Program-made: the position numbers and the translations under genes
In this document: one piece after another, positions 34,789 through 43,231 of the stretch
Layout: every line of letters begins with the position of its first letter
How positions within the stretch are numbered: the stretch's first letter is position 1
Assembly (NCBI GenBank): GCA_021813905.1
Contig: JAKAJH010000013.1
Span: 1 to 60,926, forward strand
Direction of reading: 5' to 3'
Origin: Bacteroidota bacterium
GTDB lineage: Bacteria; Bacteroidota; Ignavibacteria; UBA10030
Length of the DNA stretch: 60,926 bases
Notes under the pieces: model-generated
The model's database searches: none
What the model was told of the DNA's origin: nothing
What the model saw: the letters and a program-made list of their open reading frames with translations, nothing else

Positions 34789-37134
34789 ATGACTGTTCCC
34801 TCATCCGATCGTGCACCGCTTCGTCTTCGCGTCGCCGTCTTCGGCGCTGTGCAGGGTGTCGGCTTCCGGCCGTTCGTTTATCGGCTCGCCACCGACCTGT
34901 CTCTCACGGGATGGGTGATCAACTCGGCGCAAGGCGTGCGCATCGAAGTGGAAGGGGAGCGCGCTGTGCTCCATCGTTTCATGCAGCGTCTCCGCAACGA
35001 ACTCCCGCCCCGTGCGGTCGTCCAGAGCTTGGAGCATTCCTTTCTGGATAGTGTCGGGTACACGGGATTCGAGATCCGTCAGAGCGATGACGTGGGAGAA
35101 AAGTCCGCACTCATTCTGCCCGATATCGCCGTCTGTCCCGACTGTCTGCGGGAAATGCGTGATCCGACGGATCGCCGCTATCGGTATCCCTTTACGAACT
35201 GCACGAATTGCGGTCCGCGCTTCACGATCATCGAGCAACTTCCGTACGATCGCCCCAACACGTCCATGCGCCGGTTTGCGATGTGCGATGACTGCCGGCG
35301 CGAATATGAAGATCCCTCCAACCGCCGGTTCCACGCGCAGCCGATCGCCTGTCCCGTTTGTGGTCCCCGCCTTGAGCTGTGGGATGAGAACGGCACCGTC
35401 TTTTCGCGTCGTCACGACGCTCTTCTTGAAGCCGTGGCCATCCTGAAGGCAGGAAAGATCGTCGCGGTCAAAGGACTGGGAGGCTTCCATCTCATGGCGG
35501 ATGCTTCCAACGCGGATGCGGTTGAACGCCTGCGGGGGCGGAAGCATCGCGAAGAAAAACCGTTCGCGCTGATGGCGCCGTCGCTCGATTCCGTCCGCTC
35601 TGTCTGTCGCGTCACTGAGAGCGAAGAGCGACTGCTTGCGTCTCCCGAGTCTCCCATCGTTCTCCTGGAACGACACGGGGACGGACCGGTCCTCATCGCC
35701 GCATCGGTCGCCCCCGCGAATCCGTACCTCGGCGTCATGCTCCCGTACACGCCACTCCATCATCTGCTGATGGATGCCGCCGGAACGTGGCTGGTCGCGA
35801 CGAGCGGCAACCGATCCGACGAACCGATCTGCACGGAAGAGCATGAGGCCCGTCGGCGCCTGGCGGGGATTGCGGATGCGTTCCTCGTCCACAACCGGCC
35901 GATCGTGCGGCATGCCGATGACTCGATCGTGCGCATCATTCACGGCCGCGAACTGGTCTGCCGTCGCGCCCGGGGATACGCGCCGCTTCCCGTGCCGCTG
36001 CACGGCGCGCTGGATCATGCGCGCCTGCTGGCGGTCGGTCCCCACCTGAAAAATACCGTGGCGCTCGTGAACCATGGCAATGCCTTCGTAAGTCAGCACA
36101 TCGGCGACCTGGAGACGAGAGAATCGCTCGATGCGTTCCATGCCGTCGTGCGCGATCTGCAGGAACTGCTCGACTGCCGTCCGACCGCCGTGACGTGCGA
36201 TCCCCATCCCGACTATGCGTCGTCCGGTTTCGCCCGTTCGTCCGGCCTCAAGGTCGAAGAAGTGCAGCACCATCTCGCGCACGTTGCATCGTGCATGGCG
36301 GAGAATGAACTCGGCGGGACGGTGCTGGGCGTTTCGTGGGACGGAACCGGATTCGGGGCGGACGGAACCATCTGGGGCGGAGAATTTCTGATCACCGACG
36401 GAGCTACCGCGACGAGATTTGCCCGCTTGCGTCCGTTTCCTCTCCCCGGCGGAGATGCGGCGGTCCGCGAGCCGCGCCGTTCGGCGCTCGGACTCCTGCA
36501 TGAGCTGAATGCTCATGGGACGACGGTCACGGAAGATCTGCCGACGTTCCGCGCCTTCACTTCCGCCGAACGCGACGTATTGCTGCGCGCTCTTGCCCGC
36601 GGAATCAACTCGCCGCTGACCTCGAGCGCCGGCCGGCTGTTCGACGCCACCGCGTCGCTGCTGGACATTCGCCAGAAGAGTTCGTTTGAAGGGCAGGCGG
36701 CCATGGATCTGGAATTTCTCGCCGGCACCGAGGCGGCTGAAGATGCGTACGCCTTCACGGTCGGGTCTGTTCCGCACCACCCGCATCTTGCACAAGTCGA
36801 AGCGCAATACGAAATTGACTGGAGTGACACGGTGCGGGGAATGCTCGCTGACCGGACGTCGGGGATGCCGCCGGCGCGGATCGCCAGGCGATTCCACGCG
36901 ACACTTGCCGAAATGGTCGTCGCGGTCTGCCGAAAGACGGACCGGGAACGGGTTGTCCTCAGCGGCGGCTGTTTTCAGAACCGCATTCTGCTTGAGCGAA
37001 CGATTGACCGTCTCGCAGCATCCGGATTTCGGCCGTACTGGCACCAGCGCATCCCGACGAACGACGGCGGCATCGCGCTGGGGCAGGCGTTCGTCGCGCT
37101 CCGGCGGAATCATCCGGCACCGACGGCCCGATGA
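34789..37134 (+). CDS. hypF: Hydrogenase maturation carbamoyltransferase HypF
   Basis: The 781-residue protein has the complete HypF layout: an acylphosphatase domain (VFGAVQGVGFRPFVYRLA, about 16-100), two zinc-finger motifs (CPDC...CTNCG and CDDC...CPVCG, about 115-200), a YrdC-like domain (KGLGGFHLMADASN near 225) and a C-terminal Kae1-like domain with the metal motif VQHHLAHVASCMAE near 490 and GGCFQN near 725. It makes thiocarboxamide on HypE from carbamoyl phosphate, the source of the cyanide ligands. The first ATG after the 151-base gap is used. Confidence 0.93.
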   Translation: MTVPSSDRAPLRLRVAVFGAVQGVGFRPFVYRLATDLSLTGWVINSAQGVRIEVEGERAVLHRFMQRLRNELPPRAVVQSLEHSFLDSVGYTGFEIRQSDDVGEKSALILPDIAVCPDCLREMRDPTDRRYRYPFTNCTNCGPRFTIIEQLPYDRPNTSMRRFAMCDDCRREYEDPSNRRFHAQPIACPVCGPRLELWDENGTVFSRRHDALLEAVAILKAGKIVAVKGLGGFHLMADASNADAVERLRGRKHREEKPFALMAPSLDSVRSVCRVTESEERLLASPESPIVLLERHGDGPVLIAASVAPANPYLGVMLPYTPLHHLLMDAAGTWLVATSGNRSDEPICTEEHEARRRLAGIADAFLVHNRPIVRHADDSIVRIIHGRELVCRRARGYAPLPVPLHGALDHARLLAVGPHLKNTVALVNHGNAFVSQHIGDLETRESLDAFHAVVRDLQELLDCRPTAVTCDPHPDYASSGFARSSGLKVEEVQHHLAHVASCMAENELGGTVLGVSWDGTGFGADGTIWGGEFLITDGATATRFARLRPFPLPGGDAAVREPRRSALGLLHELNAHGTTVTEDLPTFRAFTSAERDVLLRALARGINSPLTSSAGRLFDATASLLDIRQKSSFEGQAAMDLEFLAGTEAAEDAYAFTVGSVPHHPHLAQVEAQYEIDWSDTVRGMLADRTSGMPPARIARRFHATLAEMVVAVCRKTDRERVVLSGGCFQNRILLERTIDRLAASGFRPYWHQRIPTNDGGIALGQAFVALRRNHPAPTAR

Positions 37135-37150
37135 ATGTGAGGAGATGACC

Positions 37151-37414
37151 ATGTGTCTGGCAATTCCGGGGAGAGTGGAAGAAATCCGATCGGATGCCGA
37201 TCCCGCGATGGGCAAGGTGAGCTTCGGCGGCATTCGAAAAGAGATCTGCCTCGATCTTGTCCCCGAGGTCCGCGTCGGCGACTACGTGATCGTGCACGTG
37301 GGATTTGCGATCAGCCGGATGGATGAAGCGGAAGCGCTGGAGACGCTGAGACTGTTTGAGCAGATCGGGGAAACATCCGGTGATCCGGAGGCGTCGGATT
37401 CGCCGTCGGCATAA
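37151..37414 (+). CDS. hypC: Hydrogenase assembly chaperone HypC
   Basis: The 87-residue protein starts MCLAIPGRVEEI, with Cys 2 that binds the Fe(CN)2CO unit together with HypD. The start is fixed by this motif and by GGAG upstream. The middle GKVSFGGIRKEICLDLVPEVRVGDYVIVHVGFAISRMDE is a typical OB-fold HypC, followed by a short acidic tail. It lies 16 bases after hypF. Confidence 0.94.
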   Translation: MCLAIPGRVEEIRSDADPAMGKVSFGGIRKEICLDLVPEVRVGDYVIVHVGFAISRMDEAEALETLRLFEQIGETSGDPEASDSPSA

Positions 37415-37523
37415 GCGATGGATGCGGACGAACTCACTGATGGTGCCGGTCTGCGATCATCTTTCCGGGATCTCATGAACGGAATGAGTATCGCGGCGGC
37501 TGTGGCACGCGAGGAATACGCTT

Positions 37524-38621
37524 GTGCGTTACATCGATGAATTCCGTGACGGTGCGGCGATCCGGAAGGTCGTGGACCATGTGCGGTCCCGGATCACGCG
37601 TCCGTGGACGATCATGGAGATCTGCGGCGGACAGACCCACACGATCGTCAAGTCCGGGATCGACGATCTGCTGCCGAAGGAGATCACACTCGTCCACGGT
37701 CCCGGCTGTCCGGTCTGTGTCACGCCGCTCGAGATGATCGACAAGGCGGTGGCGATTGCTTCCCGCGCGGAGGTCACGTTTACGTCTTTCGGGGATATGC
37801 TTCGCGTCCCGGGGTCCGAGCGGGATCTGCTGAGCGTGAAAGCGGAAGGAGGAGAGGTGCGGATCGTCTATTCGCCCCTGGACGCCGTCCGTCTCGCGCA
37901 GCAGCTTCCCGACCGGCAGGTGGTGTTCTTTGCCGTCGGCTTCGAGACCACCGCTCCGGCGAACGCAATGGCGGTCCGCCATGCTGCGGAACACGGCGTG
38001 AAGAACTTCTCGATCCTCTGCTCGCATGTGCTCGTCCCGCCGGCCATGGAGGCCATTCTCTCCGCTCCGAACAATCGGGTGCAGGCATTCCTCGCTGCGG
38101 GACATGTCTGTACGGTGATGGGCTACGAAGAGTACGAGCCGATCGCCGCGCAGTACCGCGTTCCGATCGTGGTGACCGGCTTCGAGCCGCTCGACCTTCT
38201 GCAGGGTGTGGCATTGGCGGTCGATCAGCTGGAAGAAGGGCGCGTCGCGGTGGAGAATCAGTACGCGCGCGCTGTGCGCCGCGAGGGAAATCGGTCCGCC
38301 CAGGCGCTGATCCGTCAGATCTTTGACGTGAGCGACCGTGCGTGGCGGGGCATCGGTACGATCCCGCAGAGCGGATATCGTCTGCGTCCCGAATACCGGT
38401 CGTTCGATGCGGAACATCGGTTCGCCGTCGGGGCGATCAGTACGCACGAGTCATCCGAGTGCATCGCGGGTGAGATCCTGCGGGGATTGAAGAAGCCCGG
38501 TGAATGTCCGGCCTTCGGTGCGCGCTGCACACCGGAGCATCCGCTGGGGGCGCCGATGGTGTCTTCCGAAGGCGCATGCGCGGCGTACTATCATTTCGGG
38601 AAACGAACGCTCAACGGCTGA
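37524..38621 (+). CDS. hypD: Hydrogenase formation protein HypD
   Basis: The 365-residue protein has the HypD motifs: [14 protein letters not shown] near 33, [11 protein letters not shown] near 59, the [11 protein letters not shown] loop, [12 protein letters not shown] near 140, and a C-terminal [4Fe-4S] region with CIAGEILRG...[28 protein letters not shown]. It assembles the Fe(CN)2CO moiety with HypC and HypE. The start codon is GTG at 37524 with GAGGA upstream; the reading MRYIDEFRD is typical. A 110-base gap without a convincing gene separates it from hypC. Confidence 0.94.
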   Translation: MRYIDEFRDGAAIRKVVDHVRSRITRPWTIMEICGGQTHTIVKSGIDDLLPKEITLVHGPGCPVCVTPLEMIDKAVAIASRAEVTFTSFGDMLRVPGSERDLLSVKAEGGEVRIVYSPLDAVRLAQQLPDRQVVFFAVGFETTAPANAMAVRHAAEHGVKNFSILCSHVLVPPAMEAILSAPNNRVQAFLAAGHVCTVMGYEEYEPIAAQYRVPIVVTGFEPLDLLQGVALAVDQLEEGRVAVENQYARAVRREGNRSAQALIRQIFDVSDRAWRGIGTIPQSGYRLRPEYRSFDAEHRFAVGAISTHESSECIAGEILRGLKKPGECPAFGARCTPEHPLGAPMVSSEGACAAYYHFGKRTLNG

Positions 38622-38643
38622 CCGCGGTCTCCATCCGCGTTCT

Positions 38644-38672
38644 TTGATTCTCCAGGCGATTCTTCGTACAAT
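38644..38672 (+). promoter_or_regulatory. Sigma-70-type promoter before the glutamine synthetase-family gene
   Basis: TTGATT (38644-38649), a 17-base spacer and TACAAT (38667-38672) lie in the 108-base gap after hypD. Transcription would start about 50 bases before the ATG at 38730, so the following genes, including hypE, may have their own start of transcription. Confidence 0.5.
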
Positions 38673-38729
38673 AATCCACCAACCGGACGTTCCCACGCTC
38701 CGCCACATCCGATTGATCCGAGGACCTGC

Positions 38730-40268
38730 ATGCAGCATCCCTACGCACTCGCCAATCCGCTGTCTCTGATTCTCGACAAGCCGCGTGAATCATTCTCCCG
38801 CGAAGATCTCGTCAAAGTCATCGAAACGCGCGGCATCGAGCGGATCGTCTTTCACTACACCGCCCTGGACGGCAAGTTCAAAGAGCTGAAGATCCCGGTG
38901 GTTGACCGTCTCCAGGCGGAGCGGATCCTGGCCGATGGCGAGCGCGCCGATGGATCTTCTCTCTTCCGCGGCATGATCGACGCCGCGGTGTCCGATCTGT
39001 ACGTGGTTCCGGTATACAAAAGTGCGTTTCTCAATCCCTTCGACGGGAAGAGTCTCGATTTCATCTGCCGATACGTGACCCGTGACGGCGCCCTTGCGTC
39101 GTTCGCCCCCGACACGATCCTTCAGAAGGCGAGTGATCTGTTCCGCCGCAGCACGGGCGCGGAGTTGCACGCGCTGGGAGAACTCGAGTTCTTCCTGCTG
39201 AGCGATCCGTCGTGCCGCCTCTATGTGCCGAAGAAACAGGGCGGTTACCACTCGTCGGCGCCGTTCCTCAAGGGCGGTCCGATCCTCGATGAGATGGTAC
39301 GAACGATCGCGCAGATCACCGGTTCGGTCAAGTACGCGCACAGCGAGGTCGGCTCCATTGATCATGTGCGGAGCAACCTCGACGAGATTAGAGACAAACA
39401 GGCGGAACAGCTGGAGATCGAGTTCCTGCCGGCGCCGGTGGAGGAGATGGGGGATTTCCTCGTCCTCGCCCGGTGGCTCATCCGCAATGTGGCGTATCAG
39501 CACGGTTGCGTTGCGACCTTCACGCCCAAGCTGGAAGAAGGCGTGGCGGGCAACGGACTGCATGTGCACATGGAGGCGGTGAAGGACGGAAAGAACATCA
39601 TGACCGGAGCCGACGGCCGGCTGTCCGACACCGCCCGGAAGATCATCGGCGGTCTCTGCACGTATGCCGACTCGCTGACCGCCTTCGGTAATACGGTCTC
39701 CTCGGCGTATTTGCGGCTTGTCCCGAATCAGGAGGCTCCGACACGCGTGTGCTGGAGTGATATGAATCGTAGCGCGATGATCCGTGTCCCGCTCGGTTGG
39801 TCGAACGTTGAAGATCTTGCGCGTCGGCTCAATCCCCGACAGCAGACAAGCCTGAGCCGGTCCGACAGCCGGCAGACCGTCGAGTTGCGGAGTCCGGATG
39901 GCAGTGCGCTGGTCCACCTGCTTCTCGCCGGCATTACCATGGCGGCGGAGTGGGGCCTGTCACACACCGAAGCTGCCGCCGTCGCCGAGCGCCTGTACGT
40001 GACCGGCAATATCTTCGAGGATCAGCACCTGCTTTCCCGGCTGGAATCGCTGCCGACGAGTTGTGTGGAGTCGTCGCGCATTCTGCTGGCGAAGCGCGAC
40101 CTGTACGAGCGCGACGGAATCTTTCCGCCGAGCGTTATCGATTATGCAGCCGCCATGCTGAAGAAGGAGAACGACGAGAACATGAACCGCTATCTGGTCG
40201 ATCTCCCGGCCGACGACCGGCTGCTGGAAACGCGGAAGATCATGCACAAGGATCTGCATAAGCACTGA
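38730..40268 (+). CDS. Glutamine synthetase family protein
   Basis: The 512-residue protein keeps glutamine synthetase catalytic motifs: ADGSSLFRGM near 73, GELEFFL near 150 (two metal-binding Glu), HSEVG near 207, QLEIEF near 230, GNGLHVHM near 278, NQEAPTRVCWSDMNRS near 336 and TVELRSPD near 385. Compared with GSI the spacing between HSEV and QLEIEF is longer by roughly 15-20 residues (SIDHVRSNLDEIRDKQ), and the C-terminal tail is long. It may make glutamine or gamma-glutamylate another amine. It sits between hypD and elbB-hypE on the same strand, an unexpected place. It is probably active. Confidence 0.85.
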   Translation: MQHPYALANPLSLILDKPRESFSREDLVKVIETRGIERIVFHYTALDGKFKELKIPVVDRLQAERILADGERADGSSLFRGMIDAAVSDLYVVPVYKSAFLNPFDGKSLDFICRYVTRDGALASFAPDTILQKASDLFRRSTGAELHALGELEFFLLSDPSCRLYVPKKQGGYHSSAPFLKGGPILDEMVRTIAQITGSVKYAHSEVGSIDHVRSNLDEIRDKQAEQLEIEFLPAPVEEMGDFLVLARWLIRNVAYQHGCVATFTPKLEEGVAGNGLHVHMEAVKDGKNIMTGADGRLSDTARKIIGGLCTYADSLTAFGNTVSSAYLRLVPNQEAPTRVCWSDMNRSAMIRVPLGWSNVEDLARRLNPRQQTSLSRSDSRQTVELRSPDGSALVHLLLAGITMAAEWGLSHTEAAAVAERLYVTGNIFEDQHLLSRLESLPTSCVESSRILLAKRDLYERDGIFPPSVIDYAAAMLKKENDENMNRYLVDLPADDRLLETRKIMHKDLHKH

Positions 40269-40295
40269 ACCGGCATTGACGTCACGGAGGTCACC

Positions 40296-40973
40296 ATGGC
40301 AACGGTCGGAGTCGTACTTTCGGGTTGCGGATATCTGGACGGGGCGGAGATCCAGGAATCGGTGCTCACGTTGCTGGCCCTCGACAGGGCCAAAGCCACC
40401 GTGCGATGCATGGCGCCGGACATCGATCAGATGCACGTGATCGATCACCTCTCGGGAAAGGAGACGGCGGAGCGCCGGAATGTGCGCGTTGAAGCGGCGC
40501 GGATCGCCCGGGGAAGCGTGGAAGATATCGCGGCTGTCCGCGGCGAGGAACTGGATGCCCTCGTCCTCCCCGGCGGTTACGGCGCGGCAAAGAATCTTTC
40601 CGACTACGCGGTCAAAGGGGCCGCGTGCAGTGTCCATCCGGACGTGGCGCGCCTCGTCCGCGAGATGCTCGGGGCACGCAAGCCGATCGGGGCCATCTGC
40701 ATCGCACCGGCGGTCCTGGCCCGCATTCTGCAGGATGCGGGCGTGTCCGCAACCCTGACCATCGGCAATGATGCAGCGACCGCACGGGATATTGCGTCGA
40801 CGGGGAATCGTCATCGCCCGGCTCCTGTGACCGATATCGTGGTCGATCGGAAGAACCGGATCGTGACCACGCCGGCGTATATGCTCGGTCCGAGCATCGC
40901 GCCGGTCGCGAAAGGAATCGAGAAGGCCGTGAAGGAAGTGCTCGAAATGGTCAAACGACCGGGGAAGCGATGA
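40296..40973 (+). CDS. elbB: ElbB-like glyoxalase (DJ-1/PfpI superfamily)
   Basis: The 225-residue protein starts VGVVLSGCGYLDGAEIQESVL, the ElbB signature, and has VLPGGYGAAKNLSDYA near 91 and the nucleophile elbow GAICIAPAVLA with its Cys near 132. ElbB-type proteins of E. coli have weak glyoxalase activity; their physiological role is not settled. GGAGG precedes the ATG, and the stop overlaps the hypE start (ATGA), so it is tightly coupled to hydrogenase maturation, a link that is not obvious from known function. Confidence 0.88.
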   Translation: MATVGVVLSGCGYLDGAEIQESVLTLLALDRAKATVRCMAPDIDQMHVIDHLSGKETAERRNVRVEAARIARGSVEDIAAVRGEELDALVLPGGYGAAKNLSDYAVKGAACSVHPDVARLVREMLGARKPIGAICIAPAVLARILQDAGVSATLTIGNDAATARDIASTGNRHRPAPVTDIVVDRKNRIVTTPAYMLGPSIAPVAKGIEKAVKEVLEMVKRPGKR

Positions 40974-42037
40974 GCGGAAGGATGGGAATGGACCTGAGCG
41001 GCGGCTTTGCCTGTCCGCTGCCGATCAGCGAGTATCCGCGGGTGCTGCTGGCGCATGGCGGCGGCGGTCGGCTGTCACAGCAGCTGATCCGCTCGATGTT
41101 CCTGTCCCGGTTCGATAGCGCGCTGCTGGCGCCGATGCATGACGGTGCCGTGCTTCCGGTCGGCGATCAGCGGCTGGCGTTTTCCACAGATTCGTACGTC
41201 GTACATCCGGTGTTCTTTCCGGGCGGGGACATCGGCAGCCTTGCGGTCCACGGGACGGTGAACGATCTCGCGATGTGCGGAGCCCGGCCGCTCTATCTCT
41301 CCGCCGGCTTTATTATTGAAGAAGGATTCGCCATGGATGATCTGTGGCGGATCGTCTGTTCGATGCAGGCGGCGGCCCGAACCGCTGGAGTTCAGCTTGT
41401 CACCGGCGACACGAAAGTAGTGGATCGGCACAAAGGAGACGGCATTTTCATCAACACCTCGGGTGTCGGGGTGATTCCGCCCGGTGTGGAGATCGATCCC
41501 CGACGTGCTCGGCCTGGAGACCGCGTATTATTGAGCGGCTCGATCGCCGATCATGGCATGGCGATCATGTCGGTGCGCGAAGGGCTGGAATTCGAGACAG
41601 AGTTGCGCAGTGACACCGCCGCGTTGAACGGTCTGGTTGACGCGATGCTGAGTGCCGGCCGGCAGATTCATGTGCTGCGCGATCCGACCCGCGGCGGCGT
41701 GGCCTCGGCCCTCAACGAGATCGCCGACAGTGCCCGGGTGGGTATCCGAATCGACGAAGAAGCGATCCCCATTGCTGACAGCGTCAAGGGCGCCTGCGAG
41801 ATTCTGGGCCTTGATCCGCTTTACGTGGCAAATGAGGGAAAGCTGATCGCCATCGTCGGTCCGAACGATGCCGATGCAATTCTCGCAACCATGCAGCGGC
41901 ACCCGCTGGGGCGCGATGCGGTGGTGCTGGGCGAAGTCACCGCGGATCATCCGGGTACCGTCGTCATGAAGACCCGCATCGGCGGTTCGCGCGTCGTGGA
42001 TATGCTCTCCGGCGAACAACTCCCGCGCATTTGTTGA
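40970..42037 (+). CDS. hypE: Hydrogenase maturation carbamoyl dehydratase HypE
   Basis: The 355-residue protein is of the PurM/SelD fold. Typical HypE motifs are LAHGGGGRLSQQLI, STDSYVVHPVFFPGGDIGSLAVHGTVNDLAMCGA and RDPTRGGVASALNEIA. The protein ends PRIC, whose C-terminal Cys receives the carbamoyl group from HypF and is dehydrated to thiocyanate. It overlaps elbB. The first ten residues before the family start may be an extension. It completes the hypA, B, F, C, D, E set in this window. Confidence 0.93.
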   Translation: MSGRMGMDLSGGFACPLPISEYPRVLLAHGGGGRLSQQLIRSMFLSRFDSALLAPMHDGAVLPVGDQRLAFSTDSYVVHPVFFPGGDIGSLAVHGTVNDLAMCGARPLYLSAGFIIEEGFAMDDLWRIVCSMQAAARTAGVQLVTGDTKVVDRHKGDGIFINTSGVGVIPPGVEIDPRRARPGDRVLLSGSIADHGMAIMSVREGLEFETELRSDTAALNGLVDAMLSAGRQIHVLRDPTRGGVASALNEIADSARVGIRIDEEAIPIADSVKGACEILGLDPLYVANEGKLIAIVGPNDADAILATMQRHPLGRDAVVLGEVTADHPGTVVMKTRIGGSRVVDMLSGEQLPRIC

Positions 42038-42057
42038 ACATCGCTTCGTCCGGCATC

Positions 42058-43011
42058 ATGGCTCATCCCTTCAGATACATTTTCGGTCCCGTTCCGTCCC
42101 GCCGGCTCGGCTATTCGCTCGGCGTCGATATCATCCCGTCAAAACTGTGTACGCTGGATTGCGTGTACTGTGAGGTAGGCCGCACGGACATGCGCGGCAT
42201 CGCGCGAAAAGAATATCTTCCGGCGGCGGAGATTCTCACAGAAGTGCGTGAAGCGGTCGAGCAGTATCCGGGACTTGACCACATTACGATTTCAGGATCG
42301 GGTGAACCGACGCTGAACAGCGCCATCGGCACGATCATTCGCAGCATCAGGAGCTTCACGCGCACGCCGGTGGCGGTCCTGACGAACGGAACGCTGCTTA
42401 CGCTTCCCGAAGTGCGCCGGGATGTGCTCGATGCGGATGTGGTCTCGCCGTCGCTGGATGCCGTGAGCCAGGAGGTCTTTGAGCGCGTGGACCGTCCCCA
42501 TCCGCGGCTGCGCAGCGCCGACATCGTCGAAGGGCTGGTCGCGTTCCGGAATGAATATCGCGGGGATCTCTGGCTGGAGATCCTTCTGGTGCGCGAAATC
42601 AACGACACTGCCGAGGAACTGGCGCGTCTCGTGCAGGCGGTCGAGCGGATCCGGCCCGATCGGATCCATCTGAACACGGTGGTGCGTCCCCCGGCGGAGG
42701 CGTTCGCCCACCCCGTCGATGAGCAGCGTATGCACGAGATCCAACAGATGTTCGGGAGCCGGTGCGAGGTGATCGGCGTGTTTCGCGAGAAGCACAAGAC
42801 GCTCGACCGCGTGGCGGACGCCGATGCGATCCTGTCGTTGCTCCGGCGCCGCGGTATGACCGCGGCGGGGATCAGCATGGCGCTCGAGCTTCGCATTGAG
42901 GACGTGCTCCGCGTTCTCGTCGCGATGGAGCGCGATCGGACCATACGGGTGTTCGAGTTCGAAGGCGAGCAGTTCTACCAGGCGATCGAGTCCGCCGATC
43001 CGGAAAGTTGA
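42058..43011 (+). CDS. Radical SAM protein (COG0731-like)
   Basis: The 317-residue protein starts FGPVPSRRLGYSLGVDIIP, followed by the radical SAM cluster motif CTLDCVYCEVG (CxxxCxxC) near 34, then SGSGEPTLN near 85 and a TIM-barrel pattern (VVSPSLDAV). It lacks a SPASM domain. The last 70 residues look like a winged-helix segment (ISMALELRIEDVLRVLVAMERDRTIRVFEFEGEQFYQ). Related proteins are unassigned radical SAM enzymes. The ATG at 42058 is preferred to a TTG at 42031 that overlaps hypE. It is the last gene before a hairpin and may belong to the hydrogenase transcript. Confidence 0.8.
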   Translation: MAHPFRYIFGPVPSRRLGYSLGVDIIPSKLCTLDCVYCEVGRTDMRGIARKEYLPAAEILTEVREAVEQYPGLDHITISGSGEPTLNSAIGTIIRSIRSFTRTPVAVLTNGTLLTLPEVRRDVLDADVVSPSLDAVSQEVFERVDRPHPRLRSADIVEGLVAFRNEYRGDLWLEILLVREINDTAEELARLVQAVERIRPDRIHLNTVVRPPAEAFAHPVDEQRMHEIQQMFGSRCEVIGVFREKHKTLDRVADADAILSLLRRRGMTAAGISMALELRIEDVLRVLVAMERDRTIRVFEFEGEQFYQAIESADPES

Positions 43012-43017
43012 TTGCAT

Positions 43018-43047
43018 GATTCGGGCGCTGTCGCTCATGCCCGAATC
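43018..43047 (+). terminator. Hairpin ending the hydrogenase gene cluster
   Basis: GATTCGGGC (43018-43026) pairs perfectly with GCCCGAATC (43039-43047), a nine-pair stem 6 bases after the radical SAM stop. The following bases are pyrimidine-rich but not a clean T run. Confidence 0.5.
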
Positions 43048-43152
43048 TGCCTCTATTCTCAAAAAGAGCGGAGCAGTACTCTCAGAATTGCGAAATTCTA
43101 CGATTTCTCCCCTTTGAATCCCCATTTTTGCCGCGTATCCGCCGCACTGAAA

Positions 43153-43168
43153 TGGAACAGTTCTTGCC
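43153..43168 (+). promoter_or_regulatory. Sigma-54-type -24/-12 promoter of the PFOR gene
   Basis: TGGAACAGTTCTTGCC places GG at 43154-43155 and GC at 43166-43167 with exactly ten bases between, and matches TGGCAC-N5-TTGC at all but one of the ten informative bases (the fourth). Transcription would start near 43179, about 53 bases before the PFOR ATG. It would need an enhancer-binding activator, which is not in this window. Confidence 0.6.
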
Positions 43169-43231
43169 CCGGAGTGAGCGTCAAAACTGAGACACGAACA
43201 ACTGAACATTCTTACTGAGAGACCGGATAAA

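Noticed and set aside
34801-37233. Long antisense frame over hypF
   Set aside because: No motif, unusual composition, complete overlap with an unmistakable HypF. Similar antisense frames over the M16 peptidase, the RND pump and maeB were rejected for the same reason.
37418-37543. Short frame between hypC and hypD starting MDADELTDG
   Set aside because: No ribosome binding site and it overlaps the GTG start of hypD in another frame.
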